Source: Ptychodera flava (taxonomy: Eukaryota > Hemichordata > Enteropneusta > Ptychoderidae). Taken from it: a stretch of 64,000 bases of DNA. Of this stretch, positions 42,991 to 56,055 are shown one piece after another. The translations under genes were made by a program, and so were the position numbers. How positions within the stretch are numbered: the first letter of the stretch is position 1; every line of letters starts with the position of its first letter. The stretch is taken from assembly GCF_041260155.1 (NCBI RefSeq), contig NC_091940.1:31586875-31650874 (forward strand), given 5' to 3'. The notes beneath the pieces are model-generated. The model was given only the letters and a program-made list of their open reading frames with translations, was not told the origin of the DNA and did not search any database.

Positions 42991-45070
42991 GCGCACGCAC
43001 CATGTTTGACATGATGGCCTTCGTTGTTTTATAGGCACACAGTATACTGTTTGTACCTGCAAGGCAAACTTGTTTGCCAAATGAAAAATTTATAAACGGT
43101 GCTCTTATCAAACCTGGCACGAAATGACATCATTAGCAAATTCTTATACCCATTTTTACAGACCAACTTTTCAAGAGAAAAAGAGCACGAGCGGTGAAAA
43201 AGAACCGAAATGAAAAAAATGAAGAAAATAAGTTCACCCTATCAAAAACATAACTTTTGATAAGTGAAGTCATCGTGAATGATAACTTTTTCGAGACACC
43301 TTTTCGTTCAGAAATGTTTTAAATTATTGGCGCAAAGACGGTTCCAAGTAAGTTTTAGGACTTGCAAAAACAGTATTTGTGTAGCATGTGATTTAAATCA
43401 AGTTTTTTTGGCAGAAAAATCAATGTTGCCTGTTACACAAGCATGGTTTGTACAAAAATTTCTACTTAAAATTTTCCAAATATTACGTCCGACTTAGACA
43501 AATTCCGGTTACATCGAATTTTCAAGTTTTATGATTCTTAGATAGGAATGTTGCTATGTTCTGCAAATCAAAATGTGAAGAAATCAGGTGAAAAATATCA
43601 AGCAGTCGAAAATTATTCTGTTTAAAAATTTCAACAGTATGTTGAATTTCGATGTCATCCTTTGGTTATCATAAAGTCTGCAAAAAAGCGAAAATGTATC
43701 TTTGTCAATTTTTTCAGAATTTCAAATCAGCACAGCTCCACATGTATTAAGAGTAACTTCATGAAATTTTCTCCATGGAATGACGGCAGCAAAGTTTTTC
43801 ATACAATATTGCTTGCCATATTGTGAGAAAAATCTCATTATGTTTCGTTTAAGAGAATAAAAATATATGTATGCACATTGAAAGAACCCTAAAATATACA
43901 TCACTTCATAATCATTAGCAGAGCACGCAGCAGCAAGAGTTTAATAACTGTTTTGTCACAGTTCATTTCACACTCTTGCTTAACTTACAGTTGGAAGGTT
44001 TTTGTCATTTGTTATTGTTCAAACTGTTAGGAGGTCAGGTTTGCATCATCAGCATTTCCGAAAATGCTCAAACATATGTTACATAGGTCATTCACTTTGA
44101 CGTCAATTCTGTATAAAGATCAATGATCAGATTGAAAATTGTGAACGATGTACGATAGCGATACGGACAGTGAGAAATCAAACTAGTAGATAATTGTTCT
44201 ACTGTTTATAGCGTTGGCCATTGATATGCACCTTGGCAATAGATACGTCATTACTATGGAGGGACACTAATGATGATATGGTAATGATATGTAAATAACA
44301 ACTGCAAAGATTGTCTGTAGCAGGTGTCTTTACGAACACAAACACTCAGGACAAGGGACAACACCTGGCAATATGTAACATCCACGTATAGGAAATGAAC
44401 GGTGTTATCTTTGAAGACTTTGAGCCTCTACACTGTTTCTATATCCCGGCGACCTTTCGCTGGCTATTCCCCGAAGGAAGAAGGTGAGAGGTAACATATA
44501 CTTGGTCTGCTAATGTAAACATTTTTCAAATTGCACAGAAACAAGTAAAATAGAGTTTCTGTCTACCCATGTGACGACGAAAATGTAATAAAATGAACTG
44601 AATGGTTGTATGAAACTATGGATCATTGCTCTAACTACAAATCATGACGTCACAATAGCCGAATTTCTGGTGTGACTTTCTGTTTTGGCGAGACAGATGT
44701 TTCAATCTTCGGTAAAAGTATACGAACAGCGCTATACAGTGTTGTTTTCTTTGATTTTTGCATATGGTTCTGTGTTGTGCTAGACCTCCCTGTTACGGCT
44801 TTCCCTTTCAATCTTTCTTTGAAGGTCAGTAATTTCTGCTGTCTTTGTTCAGAATTACTTGCCTATATTGCACCTGATATTCAGGAAACATTACGTGTAT
44901 TCATACCTATAAATATGACAGCTAGCCTCTAGTCTTGAACGCTTACATAATGGTGTTAACTTACTATCAATATTGCTTTTGTATATTGCGAATACGCTAT
45001 TTTAAAATTACATTTATCTTCTCGCCATGTCAGACAGTCTATCTTATGATGCCACGGAATTAATACTATG
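42991..45070. other. no gene seen
   Basis: About 2 kb of AT-rich sequence. Frames such as 43279-43497 and 44672-44932 show no recognisable domain. Confidence 0.5.
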
Positions 45071-45254
45071 ACAGAACCCCATGGCCTGTGAGTGCAAGCG
45101 CGCCGTACTAGCGGTATTTGCACGAGTGCTGCGGTGTATTCGGCGGCAGTCCTTTCACGAGCGAAGCGAGTGAAAGGACAGCCGAATTCACCGCAGCACG
45201 AGTGCAAATACCGCTAGTACGGCGCGCTTGCACTCACAGGCCATGGGGTTCTGT
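45071..45254. mobile_element. 184-bp foldback element
   Basis: Arms of about 85 bp are nearly perfect inverted copies, from ACAGAACCCCATGGCC at the left end to GGCCATGGGGTTCTGT at the right, around a short CGAGCGAAGCGAG loop. It is CpG-rich. A diverged, half-length relative lies at about 51935-52030 (GTGCAAATACCCGTAGTACG). It has no coding capacity. Overlapping frames on both strands are artefacts of the palindrome. Confidence 0.85.
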
Positions 45255-45657
45255 TATTATTACATATGTTCTATCTTTTATTTGCATCATTTGTCGAGAG
45301 AATCGACGATAGTCGTGCGTACTACTTGTCTGTCAAAGCTTCAGGGCGACCTTGCGGAGTTATATAACATTGACATACTGTAATGAGGCATCGAATCAGA
45401 TTTCACTTTTCATTGGTCAACGCCGCCACACCCTCCATTTTGATTGGCTAAACTATTGTTTACTTGTTTATCAAGGATGACGTAAGAGGAACGTCGGAGG
45501 GCTTGAACTCTGCTTGCGATAGCTCACACATACGTAGCAACATGCCATAGATAGCCAAACGAAGAGAATTTTGAACGTGGAACGCTTTTGACATTTTGAG
45601 CTTGAAATTCTTCTATATGATCGATACAAATAACAGTTCGAAGATTTTATGGGAAAT
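45255..45657. other. no gene seen
   Basis: Mixed-composition sequence between the foldback and the 5.7-kb TIR element; nothing recognised. Confidence 0.45.
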
Positions 45658-45660
45658 TTA

Positions 45661-48600
45661 GGGACCGAGCACAATTAACGGCAGGGGGGGCGGAAGAGAA
45701 AATGGGGGGGGGGGCCACGAAAAAAAATGAGTGTTCTTGGGGTGGGCCATGAAAATTCCAGGGAAAGTAAGGGGTGGGCCACCAAAATTTTTTACACCAT
45801 GACAGACAGAGAATATTTTTCAGCATTTTTGTTCCCTGTTGAAGCTGGAGTTCCTTGTTAAACTTCTTGTAGCATGATGAAATACCAAGTCTTAAACCTC
45901 ACAATGCAGTTGTTATGTGTAAAATGAGCAATATTATTATTGAAAATTGACTTCATTTGTCAACAGTAATATATTGTTGGTAATGATACAGAGGCTCGGT
46001 TGAAACTGGTTATTTCATCATGCTATAGGAATCCCTTATAGAACAGGAATGCCTGTCAGTACCATGTGAAATTAGCATTCACATGGCTAGTTGGCATGAC
46101 TTAATGCATGTGCATAGGGAATAGGCAGTCAGGCAGTCCACATTCATTTCAGAAGCACGTTGGTAACATGTGTATAGGCCGAAATATTTAAATGAGCTAG
46201 CCATTCACACACATGTGAATGAATGGTTATTCTGAATCCACTCACATGTATGTGAACCAATGGTTATTTGAATGCACATATGAATGACAGGGTCATCCTG
46301 GCAGAAAAAGAGCACCATGAAAAGTACTGATTTGACACCCGATTTCACTTATTTTGATGTTGCCGTTATGAATTTGGTAAACATTGTTACATTTGCATGT
46401 TTGCAAGGTGTAAGCAAACATCAAATAAGTGAAATCAAATTCCAGTAAAATCAAGTACTTTTACACAGCCTCTTACGGTGAATTATAAGATACAATTGGT
46501 TGGATATGTAATTTAACCATATTTGGCCTAAAACTAAGACAGGCCAAACAGAGTTAAAAGCAACTCTGACTCACCTGAACACAGCAAAACACAAGCAGAC
46601 TCACCTTTCCAAACGTTCAAAATAAAAAGCACAAAACATATCTGTAAGTCTGATGACCAATTTAATAAATTTTTGGCTTTAACAAATTTCATAGACACAG
46701 TGAAAAGTGATTTAGTCAAAGATTAGTTTTTAAAAGAGTTCATTTAACTCTGGCCAAGTCTCGTCTTTCATGTCCTATTTTGTTTTGAAATTTGACATTG
46801 AAGACTTCTTTACGTAAGTCATGATTATTCTTGCCAAATTTCTCTTGGGCCTTGGCTGACATGCACACTGAAATGAAACAGAAAGGAGAGAATGAACTTA
46901 GCAACATTTATTAAGACGACAACTTTACAATAAAGTTTCAGAACATGTGTGTGATTTGTTACATACACATAGAGGAATTTTTTACATACATCTTTGCGAG
47001 TGCAAAATTAATACATTGAAAATGTAACATATATGTCTAGAAATGTGCTTGTGTACGTTGTATTGACTTGACTAGTTGCCACAGCCACTATACCGATTAA
47101 TTTATGTACATCTTTACAAAGTGAGGGCATCACAATTCATAATTTGAATCAATACAAGAAAGTATGTTAATACATGAGGCAAACAAGTATTGAACTCAAT
47201 AAAAATTACAGCTGCTGTCCCTTGAAAATTAAGACGTATCACATTTCTAAACATTTTTTCTGTCTTTCAATACAAGGCTTCTTACCTGGCAATATCATAT
47301 TAACAATGGATTTTAAAAGTAACCATGTACAAAAGAAGTAAAAAATGCAAGTAAGACCGGGTGGTACAAACAATCATAAGTTTACATAGCCATGTTCATC
47401 CTACGATCTACCGGTAGTTTGGTTTTTTTTTAATATTTTCATTTCGCCTATTTTTTTTATAGCAGTGTTTTTGCACTGAGTGAGACCATGGACGCAAACT
47501 AAGCTTAGGCGTTGTTCAAGCCCAGCTTTGTTTTGCGTTAATGGCCACACTGTACACCTCCCTCCGCCCTGTCCAGGTATACAGATACGTACTTTCTTTT
47601 CACCCTAAAGCTCAGGTTAAAAATGTCGGGCCATATACAAAACCAAGCTTCCCAGGAAAACATCAATGTGCAGAGAAAAGCCTCTCTATAAGGCATACTA
47701 ATTCGTAATTGCCCTTTATAAATATGCATTTCAAATACTTACCGGATGAATGGAAAATTATCGTCCACGACGACTTGCTATCTCGGCCACTGCATCCAAC
47801 ACTGTCGCGGGGAAATACACTTTACCTTCATGCCAACTGAAACATTACCACTTAGACCTAACTCACTTGCTGTTTTGACTCAAAATGTGTCGTCACTGGG
47901 GGAAGAAATGACCGAGAAATCAGCCATAATTCGTGAGATTCAGCTGGTCTGAACAGCCATTACTTCAAAAAAATCTGCGCAATCTCATTTGAGAGATGCA
48001 ATGTGATATCCGATAACGATCGTGTGGGCATACGCAGGCGGCAAGAGTTGCAACTGAAAAATGACCTTAGGCAGCGCTGCCCTTAGGGCAGTTCAGAGCG
48101 GAGTAGACATGTGCACAACATCCAATGACGTCACTGAGGAACTGTATGTCTGCCCTGAGGGCAGCTCAGATATTGCTGCCCTCAGGGCAGATTGGCAGAT
48201 AGGATAGGAAATGTATGTCTGCCCTAAGGGCAGCTCTAATAAATTGCTGCCCTCAGGGCAGATCGGTAGATATACACTATGTAATACTTTAAGGATAGGA
48301 AATGTATGTCTGCCCTAAGGGCAGCTCTAATATATTGCTGCCCTCAGGGCAGATAGGTAGATATACACTATGCAAAACTTATTGCTGCTCTAAGTCCAGA
48401 TTGGTAGATTACACTATGCAATACTTTAAGGATAGGATATATAAATATGTCTGCCCTGAGGGCAGCAATATGTCTGAGCTGCCCTCAGGGCAGACATACA
48501 TTTCCTATCCTGAAAGTATTGCATAGGGTATATCTACCAATCTGCCCTGAGGGCAGCAATATATCTGAGCTGCCCTCAGGGCAGACATACATTTCCTATG

Positions 48601-51362
48601 CCACACATCATTGCATAATTGTATATCTATCAATCTGCCCTGAGGGCAGACATACATTTCCTATACTATCTACCATCTGCCCCGAGGGCAGCAATATACT
48701 GAGCTGCCCTCAGGGCAGACACACATTTTCTATGCTCGAACATCATTGCATAATTGTATATCTATTAATCTGCCCTGAGGGCAGCAATATATCAGAGCTG
48801 CCCTCAGGGCAGACATACATTTCCTATCCCATCTACCAATCTGCCCTGAGGGCAGCAACATATCTGAGCTGTCCTCAGGGCAGACATACATTTCCTATCC
48901 TATCTGCCAATCTGCCCTGAGGGCAGCAATATATCTGAGCTGCCCTCAGGGCAGATATACAGTTCATCAGTGACGTCATTGAATGTTGTGCACATGTTTC
49001 CTCCACTCTGAGCTGCCCTTGGGGCAGCGCTGCCCTCGGTCATTTTTCAGTTGCAACGTCTGCGCCTGCGTGGAACACAAGCATTGGTCAAATTCGAAAG
49101 GTCAAGGGTCGTGATCGTCGCAAAATTTTGACATTTCAAGTACGCGTAAACTGTTCCTTTAGATTTTTCTAATAAGCAAAAATTGACTTTATATGAAGAG
49201 ATCATTAAAATACGGACGTCCAACACACTAAGTGAACCCTGTTGCAATTCTGATCAGCCTCGTTAAATCCAAGCGTACTCATTTACGGGACCCTTACGTT
49301 CATACCCTGTTGCGTCCCGTCCACTCTTCCAACACAACTCTTTCCAAGTTACGACATCATACATCGTCAGAACCGCTAGTCCATCCGGCTCGACTTTTGA
49401 ACGGTTTGGGGATGAACAGTACCTGTACTGCGTTTCCATTAAGTTTTATGTAAGTTGTAATCGCGAAAGTTTTACAATGGCAGATGCAGAACCGTCGCAA
49501 GTGTGTTCGTCGTTGTGTGATGATCTGACGTACATGTACATGACTGCACATCATAGCCAGTTGCTGACGGACGTACGCGAAAACATGGACCGTATGAGAA
49601 AAATTTAATGACAGATCCAACCATATTACGTCTGGAAATGTGAGTACCTTTCAATAGAATGCAGGTTCCGATCATATGGAATATTTAGCGGTGAACATGT
49701 GTTTATTATTGCACATTTTGAAAATAAAAATAAACGATGTTTAAAATTTGATCTGTGCTGATTTAATTTAGAGGCTGCTCACAGACGTTTGTAGCCATCT
49801 GCATGACTTCCCTCTTGTCATATTCATTGGTTTATACTGAAATCCCTGGTCTCGTTTTTTTGAATGGAGATGAATGAAACTAATGCTAATTATATTTAAG
49901 GGATAGGCTGTAACTTCATAATTTTGGCAGAAATTGTGTTCTTCGTACATCGACTACAGGTTTTTCTCTCTTTTCAAAATCATGTTAGCCAGTATTGCTA
50001 ATGTTATTCTATTTTCTAAAACACGTTCAAATATCCAGTCTTCACAACCTGTATTATGTACAGTCAGCATTGTTATTGTTGGTAAACACATTTTGGTCTG
50101 GACTAAACTTCAATTGAACACAATAACAGTGAACTTTTATAATATACATGCACACAAAGTGTATTGATAATATCAACGAGCTAATTCAACTTAAATTTGT
50201 AAACCAATGAAGTAAGTGCAGTGATACATAACAAAAATATTAACAAAATCAAAAACTTACAGCTTTATACTGTCACTTTAAAATGGCAAACCGTTGCTTC
50301 TGTAGCCACTAAATATTTAAGTCTGAGAACAATTTAACTGGTAAATGTGACCCATGTGGCATTTCTATAGTGCAAACATGAGTAATTTCACCTGAAAAAC
50401 TTAACCCAAGTAAAATCAACTCTACACATGAGTGCCGCCTAATTTATTTAAATTAAATAGACAATAGGGATGTGAAAACATGAGAATTGACAACAAGTCA
50501 GTCCTTGGAGTTTATTAATGCATGTCTAAATTTTTACCGCCACATGTGTAAGCTACCATTCAATCCATTGACAATCTTCCCTTCTATCATGAATTCAATA
50601 GGACTGCTAATGAATGGTTACTTCACATGGCTGAGTCTGATTTCACATTCATAGCCAGTGATGAATGTTCAATTTTAACATGTCATATTTCCAATACTGG
50701 CATGTGGCAGGTTGGACTGCTATGGACTGCCTATTTTTCCTCAAATAACCATTCAACCTGTTCCACACAGGAATGTGGACTGGCTAATAGGCAGTTCAGA
50801 ACTAGAATACGTAGTGGACACACAGGAAAAAAATACTGAAAAAAGGGAGGAAAAAATGGCATTAATGGGTCTTTTATAGTTAGCCCATGAAGGACTATTC
50901 CAATGGCAGACTGTCATTACAGTGGAGTAACATTGAATATCCTGGGTAGTCATAGAAAGGCAGACACTGGGTTGTGGAAAGTGCATTGAAATCACAACGG
51001 TCATGTTATACATTTTTCCCCAACATCTGAAAACATCATACAGATACTCAGTTGAAGTAAAGTTATTTTATTTGTTTATTATTTATATATTTATTTGTTT
51101 ATTATTTATTTCAAGAATGCAAGAATGTTGTTTTCACTAAAGCATATATTAAAAGTTATAAGGATTATATATATGTGTACAACTTTGTACCTATGTAATC
51201 TTTCTTTTTTGGGAGGGGGGGCCACAAAAATTTTGTTGCCGGTGATGGGGAGGGGGGGGGCCACTAAAATTTTTGCTGGTGTTAGGGGGGGCCTGTAAAA
51301 ATATACGCACCACATATTTTCTTTTCCGCCCCCCCCCCCTGCCGTTAATTGTGCTCGTTCCC
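45661..51362. mobile_element. 5.7-kb TIR element without recognisable transposase, TTA flanks
   Basis: The ends are inverted: GGGACCGAGCACAATTAACG at the left and its complement ending CGTTCCC at the right, continuing into a G-rich/C-rich run. Subterminal sequence also seems related in inverted orientation (for example GGCAGTCCACATTC near 46135 against GAATGTGGACTGGC near 50775). TTA precedes (45658-45660) and follows (51363-51365), like the 3-bp duplication of PIF/Harbinger elements. No transposase motif is seen. GGGGGGCCAC-AAAATTTT repeats lie near both ends. The palindrome array at 48-49 kb lies inside it. Confidence 0.6.
48032..49071. repeat. 1.04-kb hairpin built of CTGCCCTNAGGGCAG palindromes
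   Basis: About twenty copies of the 15-bp palindrome CTGCCCT(G/C/A)AGGGCAG are spaced by AT-rich linkers such as CATACATTTCCTAT. The whole block is itself inverted: the outer ends ACGCAGGCG...GTTGCAACTGAAAAATGACC (left) and its complement (right) pair, and a TGACGTCA motif lies at the same relative place in each arm (48128, 48973). It behaves as a foldback unit within the larger TIR element. A 157-residue frame across it is a repeat artefact. Confidence 0.9.
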
Positions 51363-51365
51363 TTA

Positions 51366-52355
51366 GAGTAAGATACGGCAAACGTACTTGTCGAACGATC
51401 AAATTTCAGTGTTCACGGGCCGCGGCACACAAGCGCTTACTCTGTCTCTGTTATCAATAGCGTGTAGGACACACAAGCACAGAATAAACTGCACGCAAAA
51501 GTGACTTTATATGGTAAACAGGGAATGTCCGGTGAGAAAACGACTGGCAAAAACGTCTCTGAAATGTTAACTGTTTAACTGGCTCCGCTGCGCCCGCAGT
51601 TACGTGTGTTTCGATGTATAAACTATAATGGCCGCCGTGATACGGCGGCCGGCTATGGAGCTAGAAACGGACGTCGCCCGTTGTCAATGTTTTTCTCTTC
51701 GCTGACAAACAAACTGCTCTTCCGGATAATAAAAATCATCATCACACTATAATAAGTACATGCAATTTTCTTTGTCGTAGTTTTTAATCGGTAATGTCAT
51801 TGATTTTACTATAGCAAGCATCGAACCAAAGTGAAACGAAATCTTGTAGACGACATTTTTTGTGTTTACAAACATAAATAGTTCCGGGTCAAGATTGGTA
51901 AATACTCATTAACATAAAGGTATGGCATAATGTTTTCGGTATTGCACTGCAGTGCAAATACCCGTAGTACGCGCGCGCCTCGATGCAAGTAAACTGTGGT
52001 ACATATGTAATAAATCATTAATCGTGTACATATTCTTGTACGTATGTGTTTCAATTATGATTGTGTATTTCAACTTCAACTGCCTGACAATGAAAGGTTT
52101 GCTGAAGTCAAAAAGCGATGTCTGCCGATGAGGGCGTTTTACTAAAAACGGGGTTTTCCCGGGGAGGGGGTACTCCCCATGTTTTCATGCGGCCCAAGCT
52201 GAAAACATCAACCCATGCGAGCTCTAGAAGCTGACCCATTGATAGGGGTTTCACGCCAAAATCAGACCCATAGGTAAGGATTTCAGCTACAAGCTTTACG
52301 AAATTTAAAGTCCAAATAACCTGAAGGTGGTCTTTAGAATACTTGTAAGCTTGGT
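51366..52355. other. no gene seen; relic of the 45-kb foldback near 51.98 kb
   Basis: A moderately CpG-rich patch at 51.58-51.72 kb and a half-copy of the 184-bp foldback at about 51935-52030. No coding frame is supported. Confidence 0.45.
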
Positions 52356-54051
52356 CAGCGTTGGAAACTACGCCCGTCCTCCGTCCGAGACGGGTAACTT
52401 TCAGTCGGACGGGAGGAAAATTGTACTTCCACGTCCGTGTGTCGGGCTCTCGATAGTAGCCCATACGACATACCCAGTAATCTCATCGATCAGCTGCTTC
52501 TAGATGTTGTGTAAATAAACGAAATGTATATACCAATACGTCCGACTTCGACGCCCTTATGCTACTGAAACTGTGCAACTGTGTGACGCCGGAACGCAAT
52601 GCAAGCAAGACATGTAAACACGGGTAAACAGGAAGTCGCTCATACTAGTAAATGTCACACTAAGCGAGATTTGCGCGATATCAGCCAGTGCTATAAATAT
52701 ACAGATATAAAGGAAAGATATAAAGATATAAGGATATAAAGGAAAATGAGGGCAACTCCACACATCGGCTCTACCAAGATTGTTTAGTATTACGATATGG
52801 TGAATAAAAGGATCATTGCATTTATTTTGTGTGGAATACATGGCGAGACACCGGTGAATCGATAGTGCTTTGACCCTAGTCATGTGATCTGGGTCCCCGG
52901 TAAACTGGTTTGTTGATTGAGTGATTCGTCTTAACGGTGTTTCGGAACCAAAAATGGGGTTCCTTTATCAGTCGCTCTCTTGTTTTGTATCCCATCCGCT
53001 TGGTTGTGTGATGAAGTCATCTTCGTCCTCGAGGAGGAGAAGCCAGATTCGTTATTGAGAGAGTTAGCCACTATTGACTGACTCTATAGTGAGCGATCCG
53101 GTGTGTGGTGTCATATTATAATTAACATGACCCAGCATCGACCGGAGTTTCTGGACGCTTATAAGGATTTTTGTTTTAGGGCATATTTTGAGCGTTGCTA
53201 GTGCTCGTTATGTTAACAGTAAATGTTGTACTAATCTGTCAACGATTAGTTTGTTTTAGGCATTTAAATCAATTATCCGAACTTTTAGTTTTGTGTCAAT
53301 TTTTCGTGGACTTTGTAATAGATTTCGGGTCGATATTGGTGCCTGCTTTCCGGTGTTTGAAAAGCATGTTGTGAAGGGCTGCTTCGAGAAATAAATCTTG
53401 TTTCTCTGTGTTTAGCCATTCCCAGGTTTCATGGTTTCGTTAACAATATTTGCTGTAAACGGCCTTTGAAATCGGTTTGGTCTGAGGAGAGTATTGGTTT
53501 ATTTAATTCATGCCGCCAACTTTGATTACTTATATGGCAGCTCTCTCAGTTTTTTATTTTCTTTGCCAGATGATGTTTTCTGTATTGCTCAGCAATCTTT
53601 TCAGTTTGGTTGATTGTAGTACCAATTCGATGACAGATTGCATCTTGGTTTTATACGATAAAGTGGCATAAAATGGAGACAAATTCGTTGTTAAAACCGC
53701 TATCGTGAAACCTTTTAACTGTTTGAGCGATATGGGCAAAGTGTGTTTGAATTAACTAATTAATTAATCAGAGTGTTATCAGCATTGTTATTGTAGAATT
53801 TTTGTATTCAAGTCCGGATTAGAATTCATTTCAAACAATGGAATTCAGAACAGTTTGTTTGTGAGATCACAGTTAATACTCATGTTGAAAATAAAGTTGT
53901 TCACAGTTTGAAGTACATAATGGTTTTGTGTTTTTTGAATAAATGGATTTGCCAAAAATTCAGGACAGGCAACTTTCTGGCAGGACGGGCAAGTTTTTGA
54001 AAGTTACCAGTCCTGATGTCTGGCAAATATTTTGGCCAGTTTCCAACACTG
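52356..54051. mobile_element. 1.7-kb TIR DNA element, non-autonomous
   Basis: The left end CAGCGTTGGAAACT and the right end AGTTTCCAACACTG are inverted copies. Inside them GTAACTTTC and CCCGTCC motifs also recur in inverted order. CAG...CTG ends suggest the hAT group, but I cannot find a matching 8-bp flank. The 1.6-kb interior shows no transposase. Confidence 0.6.
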
Positions 54052-54148
54052 CTTATGTCATACAGTTTTATAATATACTCCCCATAAATCTTTGAAAAAA
54101 CCATCTAAATAATGGACTAACTGTTGGAACTAATCAATTATATTTCAG

Positions 54149-55033
54149 GCTGCATTCACAAAAAACAGAGAGGTGGGCTGGAGGAATTCAAGGGGATTCG
54201 AAAATTTTGCAATGGGGGTAGTAGAGGTGGGACTTGAAAGTGTTGCACTGCCTGTAACGGGAACTGAAAATTGTTTAATTTCCTTTAACCTTTTACATTT
54301 TCGTATTCCAAGGTGTGGTATGTAATTCATTGAAAAATGAATAACAATTTAATGTTATATAATTTTTCTAATGTTAGTAATAATTAACAGCTAGAACGAT
54401 TTTGTCACTTTTCATGACTTTTATCTCGCAAAAATCTAAACATGTATGATTTTTTGTGAAAACCCCAATGAAGTGAAACAAGAAATAGGTAAACGCTGCA
54501 ACTGTTGATAATTTTTTCAATAGTTGCAATATATCAAATATTGTTTCTTGCTGTTCACCTACAGTATGCTGAAACACACAATATTCATTTTGTCGACAAA
54601 GCCTGTATGTATAAATATGTAATGGATAATAATTAAATTAGAGTCCAGACTGAAAGTCATTTGTCAATGATGCAAATGCATGGAACACATACACAGGCTG
54701 TGTTGGCAAGCTGAATATTGGACAGTTCAATATGCTGTAGGGAGTAGAACAAGAACACTGTTGTATAAAGTGAACAAAAATATTGTCAAAATTATCAAAG
54801 TTAATACAGCTACTGCCTTGCTACTGCATATCGGCAGTGGCAGAGATGGCTCTGACTCTGATGTAGTTGAAGAAGATTTTTGGTCAAATGACGCTCCTGG
54901 CAGTGATGTATACTTGTACACAAGACCAGACAAGTGAGCAACACATGGAATACCAGGAAACTTGAAAGTCGTCAGGGATTTTTTCGAATCCCCCTGAATT
55001 CCTCCACCCCAACTGTTTTTTGTGAACGCAGCC
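54149..55033. mobile_element. short TIR element, copy 1 of a three-copy family
   Basis: It begins GGCTGCATTCACAAAAAAC and ends with the complement GTTTTTTGTGAACGCAGCC, with GGAATTC and GGGGATTCGAA motifs just inside both ends. The interior contains a frame (54680-54937) similar to frames in the copies at 60.2 and 63.2 kb. No transposase is recognised. Confidence 0.65.
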
Positions 55034-55540
55034 TTAATGAAGGAGCAAGCCTAGAAGCTGAACGAAAGAGGACCGAAAGCTGTAAACATCAGCTGCCAGA
55101 AAGCTGATATGAACTGCGTAGTGGAAGGCTGGTTCAATTACGTTTTCGGTAATGAACAGACGTTGTGCTGACTTAAGTGGGAGTGATCGCACTCGACATT
55201 TCATCAACAACGCCATGTGAGTTTTATCATGGACGTACCACATCTGTGGCACGTCCATGATTTTATGCACATCTCTTGAGAGATCGAGAGGTAACTCCGC
55301 CCAATATGCCAAATGCCAAATTAGACGATATCATCTTATGAATAATAGATCAGTAAATACAAACGTCAAAAATTACAAACAACCTCGAACGAGTTCAAAG
55401 GAGGGCAAATTATCTTGAACTATATTTAGACTTCTAAAGTCTGTGCATATAAAAACTTCTTCAAGTCAGCCTGGATTGTAAAAATCAAAAGCAAATCTTG
55501 ACAAGAATGGATTCTCAAACATTCGGTACGACTACAAAAA
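55034..55540. other. no gene seen
   Basis: A short hairpin ATCATGGACGT/ACGTCCATGAT lies at about 55228-55262; otherwise nothing recognised. Confidence 0.5.
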
Positions 55541-56010
55541 TGTAAACACGAAATGGCTGAAACATAGTTTAAAGCTGAGGATCAAAGATATGAGAATGCA
55601 ACATTGGCTCAGTGAGGTTCAAAATAATAATCTGTGTATAAACTACCGCATTTTAAAGAATGAATGCATCTTTGAAAACTATCTTGAAGCTTACTAATAC
55701 CACTACTGACAGAATTAGTCTCACAAAATTTCGCTGTGGAAACCAAAAGCTCTCTATATCAGACCATTACCAACATGATGCCACTCGTACTTTATTATTT
55801 TTTGTAACACTGGCGAAATAGGCGACGAAATGCATTATGTTCTTGTATGCTCAGCTCTAAAAGATGAGAAATAACAATACCTGAAGAGTTATTATTGTAA
55901 AAAGACAAACACTTTAAAGTTTGAGAAGCTTTTCAACAGCAGGAATCTCCCCGAAATTTCAAACTTAGCCAAATTCACCAAACTTCTCATTTTTAAGTTT
56001 AATTAGTCTG
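55540..56010 (+). mobile_element. degraded LINE ORF2 C-terminal fragment
   Basis: In shifting plus-strand frames it reads like the C-terminus of a LINE ORF2: MRMQHWLSEVQNNNLCINYRILK, then RISLTKFRCGNQKLSI and a knuckle relic IGDEMHYVLVCSALK. Stops and frame changes are frequent. It is related in type, not clearly in family, to the 15-kb LINE. Confidence 0.6.
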
Positions 56011-56055
56011 TTTTATGACTCTTGGTATTTTTGTTCCTGTGTGTTTTTTGTACTT

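Noticed and set aside
45118-45312. Plus- and minus-strand frames over the 184-bp foldback with near-identical translations
   Set aside because: Identical peptides on both strands are a product of the palindrome.
48447-48920. 157-residue plus-strand frame of repeated PEGSNISELPSGQTYIS-like units
   Set aside because: It arises entirely from the palindrome array; the unit period keeps a frame open and no start context or domain supports a protein.
48064-49040. CRISPR-like look of regularly spaced identical repeats
   Set aside because: The repeats are 15-bp perfect palindromes with recurring, not unique, spacers, inside an animal genome and an inverted structure.
52557-52883. 108-residue minus-strand frame
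   Set aside because: It lies inside a TIR element, shows no domain, and its hydrophobic part comes from a TATAAAGATATAAAGG simple repeat.
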